IMG/VR virus record: IMGVR_UViG_3300046385_000126
Coordinates: 64,001 to 101,004 of that record
DNA from: a virus
Length of the DNA: 37,004 nt
Direction: 5' to 3' (one strand)
In this document: positions 1-9,607 of the stretch, one piece after another
How positions within the stretch are numbered: position 1 is the stretch's first letter
Layout of the letters: each line of letters begins with the position of its first letter
The notes under the pieces: generated by a model
Databases searched by the model: none
What the model saw: the letters and a program-made list of their open reading frames with translations, nothing else
What the model was told of the DNA's origin: nothing
Made by a program: the position numbers and the translations under genes

Positions 1-4
1 AGCT

Positions 5-2623
5 ATGAAAAATATTGAAAGCCTAATTACGCCACTAGTACAGACTCAGTTTCCTGAATTCTATCAGGAGCATGGTCCAAAGTTTATTGACTTTGTCCAG
101 CAGTATTATGCATGGATGGAAACCAATAATCAAGCACTACATGTATCACGTAGTTTGTTTGACATTCGTGATATTGATAAGACCTCGGACGACTTTGTCA
201 CGCACTTTAAACAGAAATACTTAAACGGTATTACGTTTGCTTCTGAGGCAGATTCACGTTTGCTTACAAAGAACTCTTTAAGTCTCTATCAAAATAAAGG
301 TACAGGTGACAGTGTTAGTACTACTATTCGTGCTTTGTTTGACCAAGAGGCCACGATATATTATCCAAAGAATGATATTTTAAAGTCATCTCACGGAACA
401 TGGGTGCGCCCATTATATCTTGAGTTATCTATGTCCACGAAGACTCGTACCCTTGTTGGTCATGAAATTATCGGTAGTATCACAGGTGCCAAAGCCTTTG
501 CAGAAAGTTTGGTACGTAGACGCATCGGTACAAAGTTCATTGATATCTTATATTTGAGTGATATACGGGGCGACTTTACAACAGGTGAGCTGATCACTCT
601 TTCATCTGATACGGTAATAGACGATGCTCCCACAATCGTAGGATCGATGACAGAAGTTACTGTGGTAACAGGTGGGGCCAACTTTAAGGTCGGTGATGTG
701 TTTACTGTTGAGTCTGAAAACGGCCGACAAGGTAAAGCTCGTGTTACGGAAGTATCAAATCAAACCGGTAAGGTTAATTTTATTTTTACTACACCACTTG
801 AGAGCGGTGGTTGGGGTTATGCGCTCGATTCTGAAGTGATCGTATCTGATAAGGTACTAAATGTTACAAACATAACAAACAGCAACACACAAATCACAGA
901 TTTCAGTAGACTTGAAACAGTTGTACAGCGATTAGCAAATATTAGTTATACAACTGCAACGCCAAACAATGCCGGCTTCGCTCCTGGCACGGTGATTGAA
1001 AACTATCACGCAAACGGCGTCGTATCTGCTAATGCTATCGTTGTATCCTCATCTACAACAAACAGCACAGCTGGCTACATTATCGTTGCTCCGTATTCTG
1101 GAAACATTGTTTCTGTAGATACTACGTTTGCCATTAAAGGCAACACAACAACTGCAGTTGTTGGTTCCTATGCTGACCGCACGACAAATGCTGTAATTGT
1201 TGGCACCAACACTGATTTTGTTGGTGTTTATAACATTACTGGAAGTGTATTTGTTAAAACACCGTATGCTAACCTAGTCGGTCTGACAACTAACACGACA
1301 GCTACCATCGCAAACATTAGTATTGGCACAGATGCAGGATTCTCTATCGGTTATCTAACCGACACTGAATCTGTATTATTAACACCCGACTTCCTGTATA
1401 GCAACAACACATCCAACGTCGTTTTCAGCACGATTAATCTAACTGGAAATAACTCTGGTGCGTCGTTGCAGTACGGTACCGCGCAAGCAATTACAGGTGG
1501 TTTCGCATATGGTGGATTTGGTTTTGTCAAATATCCTGGCTCTAACATAGATAGTATTTTGTTTGATTGTTTGAGATTCGATACGACAACCATTGGATCA
1601 ATTGCATCACTGGTATCGATCAATCCTGGTAATGACTACAACGTTGATCCATTTGTTGCTGTGGTTGAGCCACGTGTAACAGGATATGATCGACATGATT
1701 ATCTAATGAACATTACACCACAGACTGGTGTGTTTATTTACGGGGAGCAGATCCAACAAACATATGACCTACCTGCTGTTCAGTTGACTGTAAATAACTT
1801 CTCCGGAACTGCTGCAAACGGTACACCCACAACAACTGTTGTAGTCAATGAATTTGTGTATCAATCAAATGCTACAGCCAATGTGGCGGCTAGTGGATAT
1901 GTGTTAGAGGCTGGCATATCAGGTGGTGCTGGCACGATTAAAGTTGCTAACACGTTTGGTACGTTTGTAGTGAGTGGAACATATAAATTAAAATCGTTGA
2001 ATACTGGTGGCACTGCAAACGTGTCTGCAGTGGCTGCAACCACATATGCAACTGTTGCTCGTGGTATTGTAAAGAGTGGATCAAATACATCACTTCTTAA
2101 ACTGAAGCGTATTAACCTTGAAAACACATTTACTACTGGTGGCACTGTTATTGGTCGTTCTTCCGGTGCGACGGCTATTATTGCTAACATTGATCAGGAC
2201 AAGACAACCCTACCTGTTGGTTTGAATGCAAACATTGTTGCAAACGTACAGACAGCAAACGGAGTAGTAACACGTATGGCGGTTGTTGATTCAGGCTTCG
2301 GTTATATTCAAAACGAAACAGTGACTCTGATTAAAGAAGATAGCCCTTTTGAAGTAACTGCTATAGTCGATCTAGGTAAACAAGGACAAGGTAATGGTTA
2401 CTTCTCAAGCACTAAAGGCTTCCTCGATTCAGATAAAAAGATCCATGATAACGATTACTATCAAGAATACAGCTATGAAGTTCAAACAAAAATTCCGTTT
2501 GACAGATATATCGACGTGTTGAAGCAAATTACACACGTCGCTGGTACAAAAGCATTTGGACGTGTTGTATCCATTTCGGAAGTAGATACTCCAATTAGCA
2601 TCATAAATAGTATTACTTACTAA
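5..2623 (+). CDS. Large virion structural protein, probable baseplate wedge/tail component
   Basis: 872 aa. The ATG lies four bases into the window, so its ribosome binding site is outside. The first ~140 residues hold a conserved-looking helical segment: an FPEFYQEHGPKFIDFVQQYY stretch at about 17-36, then a YQNKGT motif and a YYPKNDILKSSHGTW stretch at about 119-133. I recall this arrangement from structural proteins of marine T4-like phages. The rest is Thr/Asn/Val-rich beta-type sequence with short recurring modules such as GGANF, GNDY, GFGY and TVIGRSSGATA, also found in the next two proteins. It ends ten bases before the gp8-like gene, and its position corresponds to T4 gp6/gp7. A baseplate wedge role is inferred from context; I cannot assign it to one T4 gene. 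No signal peptide or membrane segment is seen. Confidence 0.7.
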   Translation: MKNIESLITPLVQTQFPEFYQEHGPKFIDFVQQYYAWMETNNQALHVSRSLFDIRDIDKTSDDFVTHFKQKYLNGITFASEADSRLLTKNSLSLYQNKGTGDSVSTTIRALFDQEATIYYPKNDILKSSHGTWVRPLYLELSMSTKTRTLVGHEIIGSITGAKAFAESLVRRRIGTKFIDILYLSDIRGDFTTGELITLSSDTVIDDAPTIVGSMTEVTVVTGGANFKVGDVFTVESENGRQGKARVTEVSNQTGKVNFIFTTPLESGGWGYALDSEVIVSDKVLNVTNITNSNTQITDFSRLETVVQRLANISYTTATPNNAGFAPGTVIENYHANGVVSANAIVVSSSTTNSTAGYIIVAPYSGNIVSVDTTFAIKGNTTTAVVGSYADRTTNAVIVGTNTDFVGVYNITGSVFVKTPYANLVGLTTNTTATIANISIGTDAGFSIGYLTDTESVLLTPDFLYSNNTSNVVFSTINLTGNNSGASLQYGTAQAITGGFAYGGFGFVKYPGSNIDSILFDCLRFDTTTIGSIASLVSINPGNDYNVDPFVAVVEPRVTGYDRHDYLMNITPQTGVFIYGEQIQQTYDLPAVQLTVNNFSGTAANGTPTTTVVVNEFVYQSNATANVAASGYVLEAGISGGAGTIKVANTFGTFVVSGTYKLKSLNTGGTANVSAVAATTYATVARGIVKSGSNTSLLKLKRINLENTFTTGGTVIGRSSGATAIIANIDQDKTTLPVGLNANIVANVQTANGVVTRMAVVDSGFGYIQNETVTLIKEDSPFEVTAIVDLGKQGQGNGYFSSTKGFLDSDKKIHDNDYYQEYSYEVQTKIPFDRYIDVLKQITHVAGTKAFGRVVSISEVDTPISIINSITY

Positions 2624-2633
2624 AACGAAACAA

Positions 2634-4406
2634 ATGTCAAAGCAACTAATATCTAATTACTTTCGTCTACACAATGTGAAGCAGTTTATCGAGTCTATTA
2701 ACGAAACTGCTAATAGCGTGTATTATGTCTATGCAGGACGCCACCAAGTTTATCCATCAGGAGATACTGTCGTTCCGGATATTATAAACAGCGTCGATGA
2801 AACATTATATACATCTTATAATGAAATGCTATTTGGTAAGCGTGTAGGGCCTACAGATGTAGTACCTATGGTGCCACGTTATGATTGGTCAACTAATACT
2901 AGTTACTCAGCGTACCGTAGCTCGGAAGACTTAACAGATAAACAATTCTATGTTGTTGTTAACGACACCACATATGATGTGTTTAAGTGTTTGGATAACA
3001 ACAGCAACACCCCGTCGACTGTTGCACCAAAATTAAGCGAAACATCAGCAGCAGATGAGTTCTATAGCACGTCTGATGGATATGTGTGGAAATATATGTA
3101 TTCTGTGGATTCCACCACGTTTAATAAATTTGCAACACAAACATCGATGCCTGTTATTGCAAATAACGACGTTGTTGCTAATGCAGTTTCCGGTGCTGTT
3201 GATGTTATATTGACCGCATACCCAGGATCTAATTACAACACGTATTTGTCTAATACTTTTTTATCTTCTGACATTCGCGTTGGTGGTGATGCGCTAAAAT
3301 ACAACATTGCTAATAACGCAACATCATCAAATAACTTTTATACGGGCAGTTTCATTTACATTAAAAATGGAACCGGTAACGGTCAGGGTCGTAGAATCGT
3401 TGATTATACCGTAATCGGTAGTACTAAAACGATCGAGCTTGACACAGCATTTAATGTTGCGCCAGATGTAACATCACAGTACGAAATTACACCAGCCGTT
3501 GTCATTACCGGTGATGGAACAGGTGCTATTGCGCGAGCGCTCGTAAACACTGCCTCTTCTAATTCAATCTCTCAAGTTGAGATTGTTACGCGTGGCAGCG
3601 GATACACATATGCATCAGCCCGTGTTACTGGTAATACCTCGGGTACTACAAACACTGCTGTGTTGGGTATTGTACTTGGACCAAAAAATGGTCACGGATC
3701 AGACCCATCATATGAACTTGGTAGCACATCTTTGTGCATCAGCACTACATTTGCAAATTCGGAAGTTGGCACCATTCCTGTTACCAACGACTACCGCTCG
3801 ATAGGCCTTGTTAAAGATCCATTATTTGCAAACGTGCAATTTACCGTCGGTTCTCTGACTGGTGTATTCAGTATTGGTGAAACTGTTACGCAACCAACGA
3901 CAGGTGCTGTCGGTATCGTTACTGAATTTGACAACATTAACACCCTCACTCTTACGAACGTTAGTGGTATCTTTCTAACAGGTAATTCTACTGTGAACCC
4001 CCTACAAGGTGGGTCGTCGGGTGCAACCTCATCATTAGTATCTTACCAGATTAACGGTCAAGCAAAGAATTTTAATACCTTTGATCAGCGCAACCGTTTC
4101 ACATTCACACCGATAGTAGGATCATTTATTCCTGATGAAGAGGTATACCAGACTGACGTACAGTTGGCAAACGCTGTGTTTCACAGCAATACGTCCGCTA
4201 ACATTTATTTGACGCATGTAAGAGGCACACTAAATACAGGTAACAGTATTATCGGCCAATTGAGTGGCGCATCTGCAACGCTTGTTTATGCCTACCCGCC
4301 TGATCTGGTCATCGGCTCTGGAGAAGTGCTCTACGTTGAAAACGGAAGTGCCATTTCACGCTCCAACAGCCAATCCGAAACAGTAAAGATTATTCTGCAG
4401 TTTTAA
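2634..4406 (+). CDS. gp8: Baseplate wedge subunit, T4 gp8-like
   Basis: 590 aa. T4 gp8 is part of the baseplate wedge and is 334 aa long. Matching landmarks are an N-terminal segment running into a VPRYDW motif at ~82-87 (T4 has IPRRDW), a [FV]KCLDN motif at ~118-122 (T4 has YRCLD), the DGYVWKYMYSVD motif at ~148-159 (T4 has DGYVWEYLFEI), and a C-terminus ending KIILQF (T4 ends NILFTF). The extra length comes from inserted beta modules at ~285-560 (GSGYTYAS, GETVTQPTTGA, GNSIIGQLSGA) of the kind also seen in both flanking proteins. It lies in a tight run, 10 bases after the previous gene and 9 before the next. The family assignment is by recognition of motifs, not by alignment. Confidence 0.75.
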   Translation: MSKQLISNYFRLHNVKQFIESINETANSVYYVYAGRHQVYPSGDTVVPDIINSVDETLYTSYNEMLFGKRVGPTDVVPMVPRYDWSTNTSYSAYRSSEDLTDKQFYVVVNDTTYDVFKCLDNNSNTPSTVAPKLSETSAADEFYSTSDGYVWKYMYSVDSTTFNKFATQTSMPVIANNDVVANAVSGAVDVILTAYPGSNYNTYLSNTFLSSDIRVGGDALKYNIANNATSSNNFYTGSFIYIKNGTGNGQGRRIVDYTVIGSTKTIELDTAFNVAPDVTSQYEITPAVVITGDGTGAIARALVNTASSNSISQVEIVTRGSGYTYASARVTGNTSGTTNTAVLGIVLGPKNGHGSDPSYELGSTSLCISTTFANSEVGTIPVTNDYRSIGLVKDPLFANVQFTVGSLTGVFSIGETVTQPTTGAVGIVTEFDNINTLTLTNVSGIFLTGNSTVNPLQGGSSGATSSLVSYQINGQAKNFNTFDQRNRFTFTPIVGSFIPDEEVYQTDVQLANAVFHSNTSANIYLTHVRGTLNTGNSIIGQLSGASATLVYAYPPDLVIGSGEVLYVENGSAISRSNSQSETVKIILQF

Positions 4407-4415
4407 GAGAAAAAC

Positions 4416-7400
4416 ATGCCATTAGAAAACACACTTAGCGCTAGCCCATATTTTGACGATTATGATCAGGCTAAAGAATTTTATAAAGTTCTTTTTAAAC
4501 CTGGCGTTGCGTTACAAACGCGCGAGTTGAATCAGCTACAAAGCATTCTGCAAAACCAGATCGAGCGATTTGGTAACCATGTATTCAAGTCTGGCACCAT
4601 TATCAGTGGTGTCAACTTTTCATACATCCCAACATACACATACGTCAAGATTCTTGACACAGAGACTAGCGGCACACCGTCTCTTCCATCTTCATATGTT
4701 GACTACTTCGTCAAGAGTGATCTAAACCTGACTGCTCGTATCGTCAATTATGAAGATGGTTTGGAATCAAAATCTCCTGATTTGAAGACATTGTATCTTC
4801 AATATACTAACAGCTCACAACCTGACACTGCTAATGGTAATGCGATCTATACTACATTTAGACCTGATCAGTTGTTGACTGTTTATAGCAAAGACAACAA
4901 CCTATTCAGCGTCACTGTTAATAACGGTGGTCTGGGCTTTTCTAACGCAGATGCTGTTGTAGTAACGAGTGCGATCACCATTACTGGCAACACTATTGCG
5001 TTTGCAAATGGTGAGACTATTACACAGTCTACTACCGGTGCAAAAGCTGTTATTGCTTCCGTCAATACAACCGCAATTGCAAACACAACAATTTTGAAAA
5101 TTAAGCCACGCACGGCTGATTTGACTAACACATCGGTAAGTGCTAATGCGTGGACAATGTCGACTGGTTACAACGTTGTCGGTGGAACTAGTGGTGCAAC
5201 AGCAAACGTTGTGTCGCTGATTGGTAGTGGCGCAGTTGGTCTGGTTTCTACAGATACACAGGGTATTGTTCAGACACTTACACTAGCTGATGGTGGTGCT
5301 GGTTATGACTTCCTTCCTCACGTTACCCTAAAAACAGCTAACTCGACAGCAACTGTTAATAACCTTGACTTGCAACCAAGCAACTTCAAGGCTCTGATCA
5401 CTGTTGCTAATACCAGCACAAACGCCATCGGAACTGGATATGCATTTGGTGTGTCCGAAGGTATCATCTACCAAAAAGGTTACTTCCTTAAAGTAGAACC
5501 ACAAGTTATCACAGTTGATAAGTTTACAACTGCACCAGATAGCGTTGCTGTTGGTTTTAAGACTGTTGAAACCATTGTTGATGCTTATACAGATGAGTCT
5601 CTGTATGATAACGCTGCTAACACAACCAATTATACAGCTCCTGGTGCTGATCGTCTAACGCTTACTCCTGTTCTTACGTTGATGACGACAGCAGAAGCTC
5701 AGGCTAACGTAGACTTCTTTGCATTGGCTGAATGGAAAGAAGGGTTCCCATATAAGGAAAACCGTGTTTCTGTATACTCTAACCTTGCTGATGAACTAGC
5801 GCGCCGTACACGTGAGGCACAAGGTAACTTTGTTGTTGATTCATTCCAGGTTGGTACGAAAGAAAAGGCAACGCCAAACACATCAACTGTACAGACAGTT
5901 ATTGACCCTGGTCTGGCATACATCTCTGGTTACCGTGTTCAGACATCGTACAACAACTACCTTGATGTTGATCGCTCCACAACGAAGACTTCGTTGAGCA
6001 ACCAAAGTATTACTGTTAACTACGGTAACTACGTCAAGGTCAAAGAACTAGCTGGCTTGTTTAACTTCAAAGCTGGTGATACAGTCAGTCTTTATGATAC
6101 AGCAAAACAATATGTGTCAGCATCTACTATTAGTACAAACGGATCAATTGCACCTGCAGGTACCCAAATTGGTACTGCCCGCATTCGTTCACTAGTTATT
6201 GATTCTGGCAGCCCAGGCACACCAGACTGTGTATACAGAATGTATTTGTTTGATGTTGTAATGACTCCTGGACACTCTTTCCGTCAAGCGAGAAGCATAT
6301 TTTTCGATGGTACTGTTCAAGACGGTATCGCTGATATTGCTCTTGAGTATGATGCTACAACATCAGCAAACCTAGCATTCTTGAATGATGTGAATAACGA
6401 TCAGTTGATATTCAATATCGGTCAACCAGCGGTCGCTACACTAAGCGATCTTTCATATCAATATAGAACAGTATCCGATGCTACACTACAACTAACGTCT
6501 GGTGGCCAAGTTGTTATTGGTCCGTTGGGATCAGGCCTATCATTCCCATATAGTGATGGCACGCTTTCTTCAACACAGGAACGCGACTTCATCGTATTCC
6601 CAATTGCAAACACGCAAGCTGCAGCAAATATTGGTGGGTCATTAGCAGTCAATGCAAGCAACACTATCATTGTTGGAACAAGCACGACGTTTGCAAGTGA
6701 TCTACGTGTTGGTGACCATGTTAAGTTACTTGCCGCTAACGGATCCAGCATTGTTAGACAGGTTTCTTCAATTGCAAATAACACATACCTGACGCTGACG
6801 TCTAACGCATCTGTTTCGTTTACAGCAAACGCTGTAATATTCTATCCCGCTCTTTATCCGTTGGATGTTGAAAACAGAAGCGACCGCACCATCACTGTTT
6901 CTGCTAGTAGCAAGACTGTTACCATCAACATCAACAAAACGCTGGCCGGAACCGCTAACGTTATTGCTGTTTACAATATTAAGTCTACCGCAGCAACTCC
7001 TGTTACTAAAACAATCAAACGCGATATCTTTGTTAAGCTACACACAAGCAACAACGTGTCAAGCAACACCGGTCCTTGGGCACTTGGTCTTCCTGGTGCC
7101 GCTCGATTGAAGAAGGTGTTTTTGGGTACAGATGCTGCTGTTAACACATCGAGCACAGATGTAACAAAATACTTCTATGTAGATTCTGGTGATGATGAAA
7201 ACGCATACCGCACTTCTCGTTTGGTATTGAACACTGGTGCAAATCTTGCTGTTAATACCAACCAGTATATCATGGCTCAGCTTGATGTATTTACAAATAA
7301 CGGTCAAGAAGGTTTCTTTACTGTTGGTTCGTACAACATCGATGATACGAAGACTCTGGCAGCTTCAAACACCACAATTAACACACTGGAAATTCCAGAA

Positions 7401-9155
7401 ACGATCACAAACAAAGGCATTTATTATGACCAGCGTGATGTTATCGATTTCCGTCCATACGGTACTGCAACCGCTAACCTATCCACGACTGTGGCTGGCG
7501 CGACTGTCAATCCTGCAAATACGTTTGCATTGAGTGGTGACGACCAGTTCTTCCCTGTACCAGACTCCGCTGTTACGTTTGGTGTTGAATACTACAACAC
7601 ACGTATGGACCGCGTCGTTGTACGTCAAGACTCCACGTTCGAAGTGTTGAGTGGCGTGTCAACACTATCACAGCCTGTTCCACCCCGCGCACCAGCTGAT
7701 GCTGTTACGTTGGCGTTGTTGACTATTCCTCCATATCCTTCACTACCATCTGCATTCAACTCTACCACACTAGAGTTTGTTTCAAAAGGAGTTGGTAGCT
7801 CTAAAGGACCAATTTCAAAACGAACTGCTGATTATAAGATTAACACACGTGCATCCAAAGGTACACGTAACGAGCAGCCTCGTAGATACACTATGCAGGA
7901 TCTTGGCGCTATTGAGCGTCGACTTACCAACGTAGAGTATGCTGTCTCTTTGAGTCAAGTAGAATCTGCAATTAAAGATGTGGTTATCCCTAGCGGAATT
8001 ACACCAACAACCAGCCGCTTCAAGAATGGCTTCTTCGTTGAGCCTTTTGATGACTACACAAAAGTCGATCTATCGAGCCGCGAATATGCTGCAACAATTG
8101 ACCAGCAAAAAGGGTTTTTGAAACCACCTACAAAGCAGATTAACTTTGAAGCATGCTTTGATTTGACAGATACTGCTACAGCTAACTCCGTTGTGACTGG
8201 TAATACCCTGATGTTGCCTTTTACTGATGAGTTGCTGATCGATCAAAGTATCAAGAGCTCTGTCGTAGGGGTTGACGGTCACCGCATTCAATTCAACGGC
8301 GAAGGTACAATTACTCCTTCCTCCTTCTCCATTCAGACACGTGGCGAAGTCACGGTTGTGGAGGATCCGCCACCACTTCCACCACCTAACTATGGTGGTC
8401 CAGGCGATGATAGTGGATTCTTCGAGGGTCTAGTTGAGGGTGTGGGTGATTTGGTTGACGGTATTCTTTCGCCTATATCTGATGGCGATTGCTTCACACC
8501 TGAAACAATCATCTTTATGGCTGATGGATCATCCAAGCAAATTAAAGACGTTAAGGCTGGTGAACGTGTACTTGCATCTGATATGAAAACAGTCAACACT
8601 GTTCGTTATATTGAGATGTTGCGTAAGACGTCATGGGATTCATTGTATTCTCCATCACCATCGTTTAAGCCTTTTGTCACTGTTAACCACCCACTGATCA
8701 TTAACGGTGAATTGGTGTCTGTTGACCCTAATGAGACATACATGAGATATCCATGGTTAGGTATGTCCGTCAGCATTGATAAATATACCGATCACGTTGA
8801 AATGATTCCATCTGATAACCGACCAGTATATAACTTGTGGGTTGACGGGGACGGTACATATATTGTTAACGGCTTTGGTACCACATCGATCGTCGGTCAC
8901 GGCTACGCGTTGGCTGGTGCAGTTCTACGTGGCAGTATCAATCACGATCAAACGATGGAGATTATGCGTAGATTCACCTCAGATGGCCGCGAACTACAAT
9001 ATGGGTCATACATCGTAAACAAGGTGCTTGATAAACTAAACATTAAATGGGTAAATGACATGCTATTTGCAGTTGCCTTGCAGGACGGTGTTGCTAAGAA
9101 GGCACTATTCGGCATCACCAGATTCATTGGTACACTAGCCTGGATGGCAAAGTAA
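4416..9155 (+). CDS. Giant baseplate/tail structural protein with DUF4815-like N-terminus and C-terminal Hint domain
   Basis: 1579 aa. Residues ~8-65 carry the pattern of DUF4815 (YFDDYDQAKEFYKVLFKPG, then ALQTRELNQLQSILQNQIE and SGTIISG), typical of large tail-tip proteins in marine myoviruses. The middle is beta-rich with modules GGLGF, GETITQSTTGA, GTSGATA and GGAGY. A Pro-rich linker at ~1315-1330 precedes a Hint (Hedgehog/intein) domain: C1359 in DCFTPETIIFMADGS, a block-B T-x-x-H (TVNH, H1425), and a terminal VYNLWVDGDGTYIVNG block. About 84 residues follow H1495. The usual final His-Asn of inteins is replaced by His-Gly. Known Hint domains cleave or splice proteins autocatalytically; whether this one is active is unknown. 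The upstream and downstream neighbours are also virion proteins. Confidence 0.75.
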   Translation: MPLENTLSASPYFDDYDQAKEFYKVLFKPGVALQTRELNQLQSILQNQIERFGNHVFKSGTIISGVNFSYIPTYTYVKILDTETSGTPSLPSSYVDYFVKSDLNLTARIVNYEDGLESKSPDLKTLYLQYTNSSQPDTANGNAIYTTFRPDQLLTVYSKDNNLFSVTVNNGGLGFSNADAVVVTSAITITGNTIAFANGETITQSTTGAKAVIASVNTTAIANTTILKIKPRTADLTNTSVSANAWTMSTGYNVVGGTSGATANVVSLIGSGAVGLVSTDTQGIVQTLTLADGGAGYDFLPHVTLKTANSTATVNNLDLQPSNFKALITVANTSTNAIGTGYAFGVSEGIIYQKGYFLKVEPQVITVDKFTTAPDSVAVGFKTVETIVDAYTDESLYDNAANTTNYTAPGADRLTLTPVLTLMTTAEAQANVDFFALAEWKEGFPYKENRVSVYSNLADELARRTREAQGNFVVDSFQVGTKEKATPNTSTVQTVIDPGLAYISGYRVQTSYNNYLDVDRSTTKTSLSNQSITVNYGNYVKVKELAGLFNFKAGDTVSLYDTAKQYVSASTISTNGSIAPAGTQIGTARIRSLVIDSGSPGTPDCVYRMYLFDVVMTPGHSFRQARSIFFDGTVQDGIADIALEYDATTSANLAFLNDVNNDQLIFNIGQPAVATLSDLSYQYRTVSDATLQLTSGGQVVIGPLGSGLSFPYSDGTLSSTQERDFIVFPIANTQAAANIGGSLAVNASNTIIVGTSTTFASDLRVGDHVKLLAANGSSIVRQVSSIANNTYLTLTSNASVSFTANAVIFYPALYPLDVENRSDRTITVSASSKTVTININKTLAGTANVIAVYNIKSTAATPVTKTIKRDIFVKLHTSNNVSSNTGPWALGLPGAARLKKVFLGTDAAVNTSSTDVTKYFYVDSGDDENAYRTSRLVLNTGANLAVNTNQYIMAQLDVFTNNGQEGFFTVGSYNIDDTKTLAASNTTINTLEIPETITNKGIYYDQRDVIDFRPYGTATANLSTTVAGATVNPANTFALSGDDQFFPVPDSAVTFGVEYYNTRMDRVVVRQDSTFEVLSGVSTLSQPVPPRAPADAVTLALLTIPPYPSLPSAFNSTTLEFVSKGVGSSKGPISKRTADYKINTRASKGTRNEQPRRYTMQDLGAIERRLTNVEYAVSLSQVESAIKDVVIPSGITPTTSRFKNGFFVEPFDDYTKVDLSSREYAATIDQQKGFLKPPTKQINFEACFDLTDTATANSVVTGNTLMLPFTDELLIDQSIKSSVVGVDGHRIQFNGEGTITPSSFSIQTRGEVTVVEDPPPLPPPNYGGPGDDSGFFEGLVEGVGDLVDGILSPISDGDCFTPETIIFMADGSSKQIKDVKAGERVLASDMKTVNTVRYIEMLRKTSWDSLYSPSPSFKPFVTVNHPLIINGELVSVDPNETYMRYPWLGMSVSIDKYTDHVEMIPSDNRPVYNLWVDGDGTYIVNGFGTTSIVGHGYALAGAVLRGSINHDQTMEIMRRFTSDGRELQYGSYIVNKVLDKLNIKWVNDMLFAVALQDGVAKKALFGITRFIGTLAWMAK
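8490..8903 (+). other. Hint (intein/Hedgehog-type) autoprocessing domain within the 1579-aa protein
   Basis: The region codes for residues ~1359-1496. Visible hallmarks are Cys1 in GDCFTPETIIFMADGSSKQI (block A), AGERVLASD soon after, TVNHPLII (block B, H1425), and VYNLWVDGDGTYIVNG (block F). Block G is atypical: the sequence reads IVGHG instead of the His-Asn that supports C-terminal cleavage in inteins. There is no room for a homing endonuclease. The domain is at the C-terminal side of the protein, which fits a cleavage-type Hint domain better than a splicing intein. Confidence 0.7.
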
Positions 9156-9164
9156 AGGTAAAAA

Positions 9165-9587
9165 ATGCCGAAGAAAATTAATCCTCGTCTATTCTTTCTG
9201 GCACGTGAGCAGGTATTTCGTTTTGAAGTATCTTCTCTGATGCCGTCGACATATCATAACTTTTTCTTTGAAAGACAGAAAGTTGACGCTTCAAAAATTA
9301 AGCCCGTTGGCGGTAAGATCGGTGATCCGATAATCACCGACGCAGACGGTAAGGTATCGTTTGACTATTACTATGATTCAGGTCTCACATCAGACGCAAC
9401 AGCAGTTGATCAAGCACAACAAAAAGCGAATAGTGTAGCTGGCAACAAAGAAGTAATCGTTGCTGCCTCAGCAATAGACACACTTGCAAACGACTTCGAA
9501 TCGACGGTGTTGTCTTATTTTAGATCACATATCCGCATACAGGTATACGTTGTGCCGGAAAGTGACTATGCAGAAGTCAAACAATAA
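9165..9587 (+). CDS. Small virion structural protein, tail-tip associated
   Basis: 140 aa. It begins with a Shine-Dalgarno-like AAAGG just upstream (around 9153-9158). Residues ~20-70 have the pattern SLMPSTYHNFFF...GDPIITDADGKVSFDYYYDSG, a beta-sandwich-like motif that I associate with phage tail-tip and adaptor proteins, in which a PNT-x-H/Y stretch is followed by a 'T-D-x-x-G-x-v-x-F' strand. No catalytic residues, signal or membrane segment are seen. Placement directly between the DUF4815-type protein and the 678-aa structural protein suggests that it joins the same baseplate or fibre-base assembly. The function is inferred from context only. Confidence 0.6.
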   Translation: MPKKINPRLFFLAREQVFRFEVSSLMPSTYHNFFFERQKVDASKIKPVGGKIGDPIITDADGKVSFDYYYDSGLTSDATAVDQAQQKANSVAGNKEVIVAASAIDTLANDFESTVLSYFRSHIRIQVYVVPESDYAEVKQ

Positions 9588-9607
9588 CAAATACGACAGG
9601 AACAAAT

